Assembly (NCBI RefSeq): GCF_014206945.1
Contig: NZ_JACHON010000001.1
Coordinates: 493,529-557,528 of the forward strand
Length of the DNA stretch: 64,000 bases
From: Gracilibacillus halotolerans
GTDB taxonomy: Bacteria > Bacillota > Bacilli > Bacillales > Amphibacillaceae
Reading direction: 5' to 3'
The position numbers and the translations under genes were made by a program. The notes under the pieces were generated by a model, which saw nothing but the letters and a program-made list of their open reading frames with translations, had not been told where the DNA came from and did no database searches. Positions 62,375 through 64,000 of the stretch are shown piece after piece; the first letter of the stretch is position 1, and every line of letters begins with the position of its first letter.

Positions 62375-62929
62375 TTATGTACACACAAGTAACCGTGTGT
62401 TCGTAATAATCATTTCGATAGGTTGGTCGTATTTGTTAATGGGTATTTTATCGATTACTTGAACATCATGTGCAAGCGAAACCGTACGATGCTGATAATG
62501 CTGTAGATAACGATCGTAGTAGCCTCCTCCATAACCGATTCGATACCCTTTCTTGTCAAACGCCAACCCTGGAACAATCATTAAATCATGATTATTTGGT
62601 TCACAATGTAGATCTGGATTTGGAATTGGTTCCCATAAATCTTGATAAACATTTTCTAACGAAGCTCTATTTTCAAATTGGTAGAATTGCATTGTGCGGT
62701 TGTTTCGGTTTGTCCTCGGCAGCGTAACTATTTTTCCCTGCGATAATGCGATATCAATTAACGCATGTGTATCCCATTCAAATCCATATGAATAATACAA
62801 ACCAATAACTTTGGCATTCTTCCACCATTCAGTTTGCAATAGATTAGAGTGTATTGTTTTTTCAACCTCAGCGCGATTCTTAATAGATAGTATTGTATGT
62901 TTCATTTTATTTCTTATTATCGTTTTCAT
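62375..62929 (-). CDS. yqgN: 5-formyltetrahydrofolate cyclo-ligase
   Basis: A 184-residue enzyme that uses ATP to convert 5-formyl-THF to 5,10-methenyl-THF, salvaging folate. The family motif is PGLAFDKKGYRIGYGGGYYD (near residues 127-146), with KIVTLPRTN upstream. The ATG at 62929 lies 7 bases after AAGGTG; eight codons upstream are excluded. It follows rpmG, whose terminator separates the two. Confidence 0.92.
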   Translation of the reverse strand: MKTIIRNKMKHTILSIKNRAEVEKTIHSNLLQTEWWKNAKVIGLYYSYGFEWDTHALIDIALSQGKIVTLPRTNRNNRTMQFYQFENRASLENVYQDLWEPIPNPDLHCEPNNHDLMIVPGLAFDKKGYRIGYGGGYYDRYLQHYQHRTVSLAHDVQVIDKIPINKYDQPIEMIITNTRLLVCT

Positions 62930-62978
62930 AATTTCACACCTTAAAATGAACACCGTATTGTAAATATCCGAATAAATT

Positions 62979-63012
62979 AAAAACTCCTACCTATTCTTCA
63001 TTTGGTAAGAGT
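62979..63012 (-). terminator. Terminator of rpmG
   Basis: On the minus strand ACTCTTACC pairs with GGTAGGAGT (one G-U pair), followed by TTTTTAATTT. It lies 18 bases after the rpmG stop. Confidence 0.8.
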
Positions 63013-63029
63013 CTTCGTTTTCAAACTAA

Positions 63030-63179
63030 TTATTTTGTTTCACGGTGTAACGTATGTCTTTTTAAACGTGGAGAGTATTTTTTAAGCTCCAAACGTTCAG
63101 GATTCTCACGTTTATTTTTAGTCGTAATATAATTACGATCACCAGTTTCAGTACAAGCTAAAGTAATTTTTACACGCAT
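63030..63179 (-). CDS. rpmG: 50S ribosomal protein L33, cysteine-poor type
   Basis: A 49-residue ribosomal protein: [20 protein letters not shown] at the start and RHTLHRETK at the end. Zinc-type L33 has two CxxC pairs. Here the first reads CTET and the second SPRL, so only one Cys is left and no zinc site can form. Bacilli carry several rpmG copies, with zinc-free ones used when zinc is short. The ATG follows GGAGGG. It is a single-gene unit with a downstream terminator. Confidence 0.94.
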   Translation of the reverse strand: MRVKITLACTETGDRNYITTKNKRENPERLELKKYSPRLKRHTLHRETK

Positions 63180-63337
63180 GATTTTCCCTCCAAACTATTC
63201 AATCATCTTCGGTTGCATATCTTTACCTTAGATATAATAGCAAAACCTTAGCTTAAATTCAAGTAAATGTTTCAATAGAATCCTTCTTTATGGTATAACT
63301 ATAAATAAAGATAACATTAATTTAAGGGGGTAAATCA

Positions 63338-63670
63338 TTGATTATCGCTATAATTTCTATCATTTCTGTCGCAATCGTTCTATTGATAGCTTCCTATTTC
63401 ATGACAGATAAATTCAAGCAATTAGAGGATCAACTAGAACAAGTCTCCATTTCATCTTTACAGGAGACCTACCAATTAAAAAGAAAGATAAAAGTACTAG
63501 AAGAAGAATTGTTGGTTGATGAAAGTTTTGTCCAACCTACTGAAGGTTACGATACACCTTTATTACGTGAGATTAAGGAGCTTCATCGACTTGGTTATGA
63601 TACCAAATCGATTGCACAACAAGTAAATCTAGATGAATATGAAGTGACATCTATTTTAAATCAATTTTAA
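63338..63670 (+). CDS. Membrane-anchored coiled-coil protein with C-terminal HTH-like segment
   Basis: A 110-residue protein: one membrane helix (residues 2-22), a coiled coil (about 24-60, [20 protein letters not shown]) and a C-terminal helix-turn-helix-like part, [20 protein letters not shown] then [10 protein letters not shown] similar C-terminal segment is found in SwrB/YlxL-like proteins. The location suggests B. subtilis yqzD, but this is position only. The TTG start follows TTAAGGGGG. Function unknown. Confidence 0.7.
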   Translation: MIIAIISIISVAIVLLIASYFMTDKFKQLEDQLEQVSISSLQETYQLKRKIKVLEEELLVDESFVQPTEGYDTPLLREIKELHRLGYDTKSIAQQVNLDEYEVTSILNQF

Positions 63671-63709
63671 ACAATACTAAAATAATAGAAATGAATTAAA
63701 TGAGGGATT

Positions 63710-64000
63710 ATGTTGAAACAATTTATCCGTGCATTTGCATTAGGACTCATCGTTGCAGGAGGAATTTTTGGAGTAGCATATTACATAGATTCACCTTCTG
63801 CCTCTATGGATGAATCGGCAATGAAAGCAGAACTTACGAATGAAGGTTATTATATTTATGAAGAAAATATGAACTCTAAAATTATCGACTTAGAAAATGA
63901 AGTGAAAAGTCTCGAAAATCAATTATTAGAGTTTGAAAACATTGATAATGCTTCAAACGAGGATGAGTCGCTAGAGGAAAGCGAGTTAGAAGAAGATGTT
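63710..64000 (+). CDS. Membrane-anchored protein (YqzC-like), 3' end missing
   Basis: The visible 97 residues start MLKQFIRAFALGLIVAGGIF (one membrane helix), then a short coiled coil (MNSKIIDLENEVKSLENQL) and a very acidic stretch with DESLEESELEEDV at the window edge. The layout resembles YqzC-type proteins whose missing C-terminal part would be a small YceG/MltG-like domain; this cannot be seen here. The ATG follows GAGGGATT. It lies 39 bases after the preceding gene and is probably co-transcribed. Confidence 0.6.
   Translation, partial: MLKQFIRAFALGLIVAGGIFGVAYYIDSPSASMDESAMKAELTNEGYYIYEENMNSKIIDLENEVKSLENQLLEFENIDNASNEDESLEESELEEDV

Noticed and set aside
63118-63140. Zur-box-like palindrome CGTAAT-ATA-ATTACG inside rpmG
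   Set aside because: It lies in the coding region, its spacer is 3 instead of 1, and it is explained by the codons for Arg-Asn-Tyr-Ile-Thr.

Overview
This is a window of low-G+C DNA from an endospore-forming bacterium of the family Bacillaceae. The evidence is the complete spoIIIA operon, spoIIM, spoIVB, spo0A and a GerA-type germination gene, together with long runs of gene order shared with the Bacillus subtilis yqk-yqj-yqi-yqh-yqg segment. An OLE RNA, which B. subtilis lacks and halophilic or alkaliphilic Bacilli and many Clostridia have, points to Oceanobacillus or a close relative. That genus-level call is inference. I saw no mobile element, phage, CRISPR array, tRNA or rRNA; the window is chromosomal core.

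Layout. 1-3.2 kb: the end of a yqzK-like gene, fur with an apparently PerR-type control region, spoIIM, an EndoQ-type repair nuclease and nudF. 3.3-11.3 kb: housekeeping and redox genes (aldo-keto reductase, Fe-S carrier-like protein, SDR enzyme, glycerophosphodiesterase, RNase Z, Pol IV, peptidase, Prli42 microprotein, bacilliredoxin, TerC protein). 11.4-18.7 kb: the branched-chain keto acid dehydrogenase cluster bkdR-buk-lpdV-bkdAA-bkdAB-bkdB. It lacks the neighbouring ptb and bcd genes of B. subtilis, and its regulator and kinase have lost key motifs. 18.9-25.6 kb: a DUF2627 gene with an apparent CTG start, aspartokinase, spo0A with a sigma-H promoter and 0A box, spoIVB, recN and argR. 25.7-32.3 kb: one isoprenoid and repair operon read leftward (xseA-xseB-ispA-OLE RNA-oapA-dxs-tlyA-like), with the OLE RNA and its membrane partner between ispA and dxs.

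32.4-36.3 kb: folD, nusB, asp23, accC, accB, with a FapR-like operator before accB and a long hairpin before nusB. 36.5-41.7 kb: spoIIIAA to spoIIIAH behind a sigma-E-type promoter; these build the channel between mother cell and forespore. 42.0-49.2 kb: efp, a proline peptidase, aroQ, small membrane proteins, a rhodanese, the SNF2-type helicase with its partner YqhG, and aroK. 49.3-53.2 kb: the complete comGA-comGG operon for the competence pseudopilus. 53.2-64 kb: small conserved yqg proteins, an LTA synthase-type enzyme, glucokinase, a SpoVAF-like germination protein, a rhomboid protease, 5-formyl-THF cyclo-ligase, a cysteine-poor L33 (rpmG) and two membrane-anchored proteins, the last cut by the window edge.

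Many genes here use TTG or GTG starts, and several starts were moved downstream to fit a Shine-Dalgarno (SD) sequence. The points most worth a second look are the OLE RNA locus with its 13-bp closing repeats, the eroded BkdR and Buk, and the control sites before fur, accB, aspartokinase and nusB.
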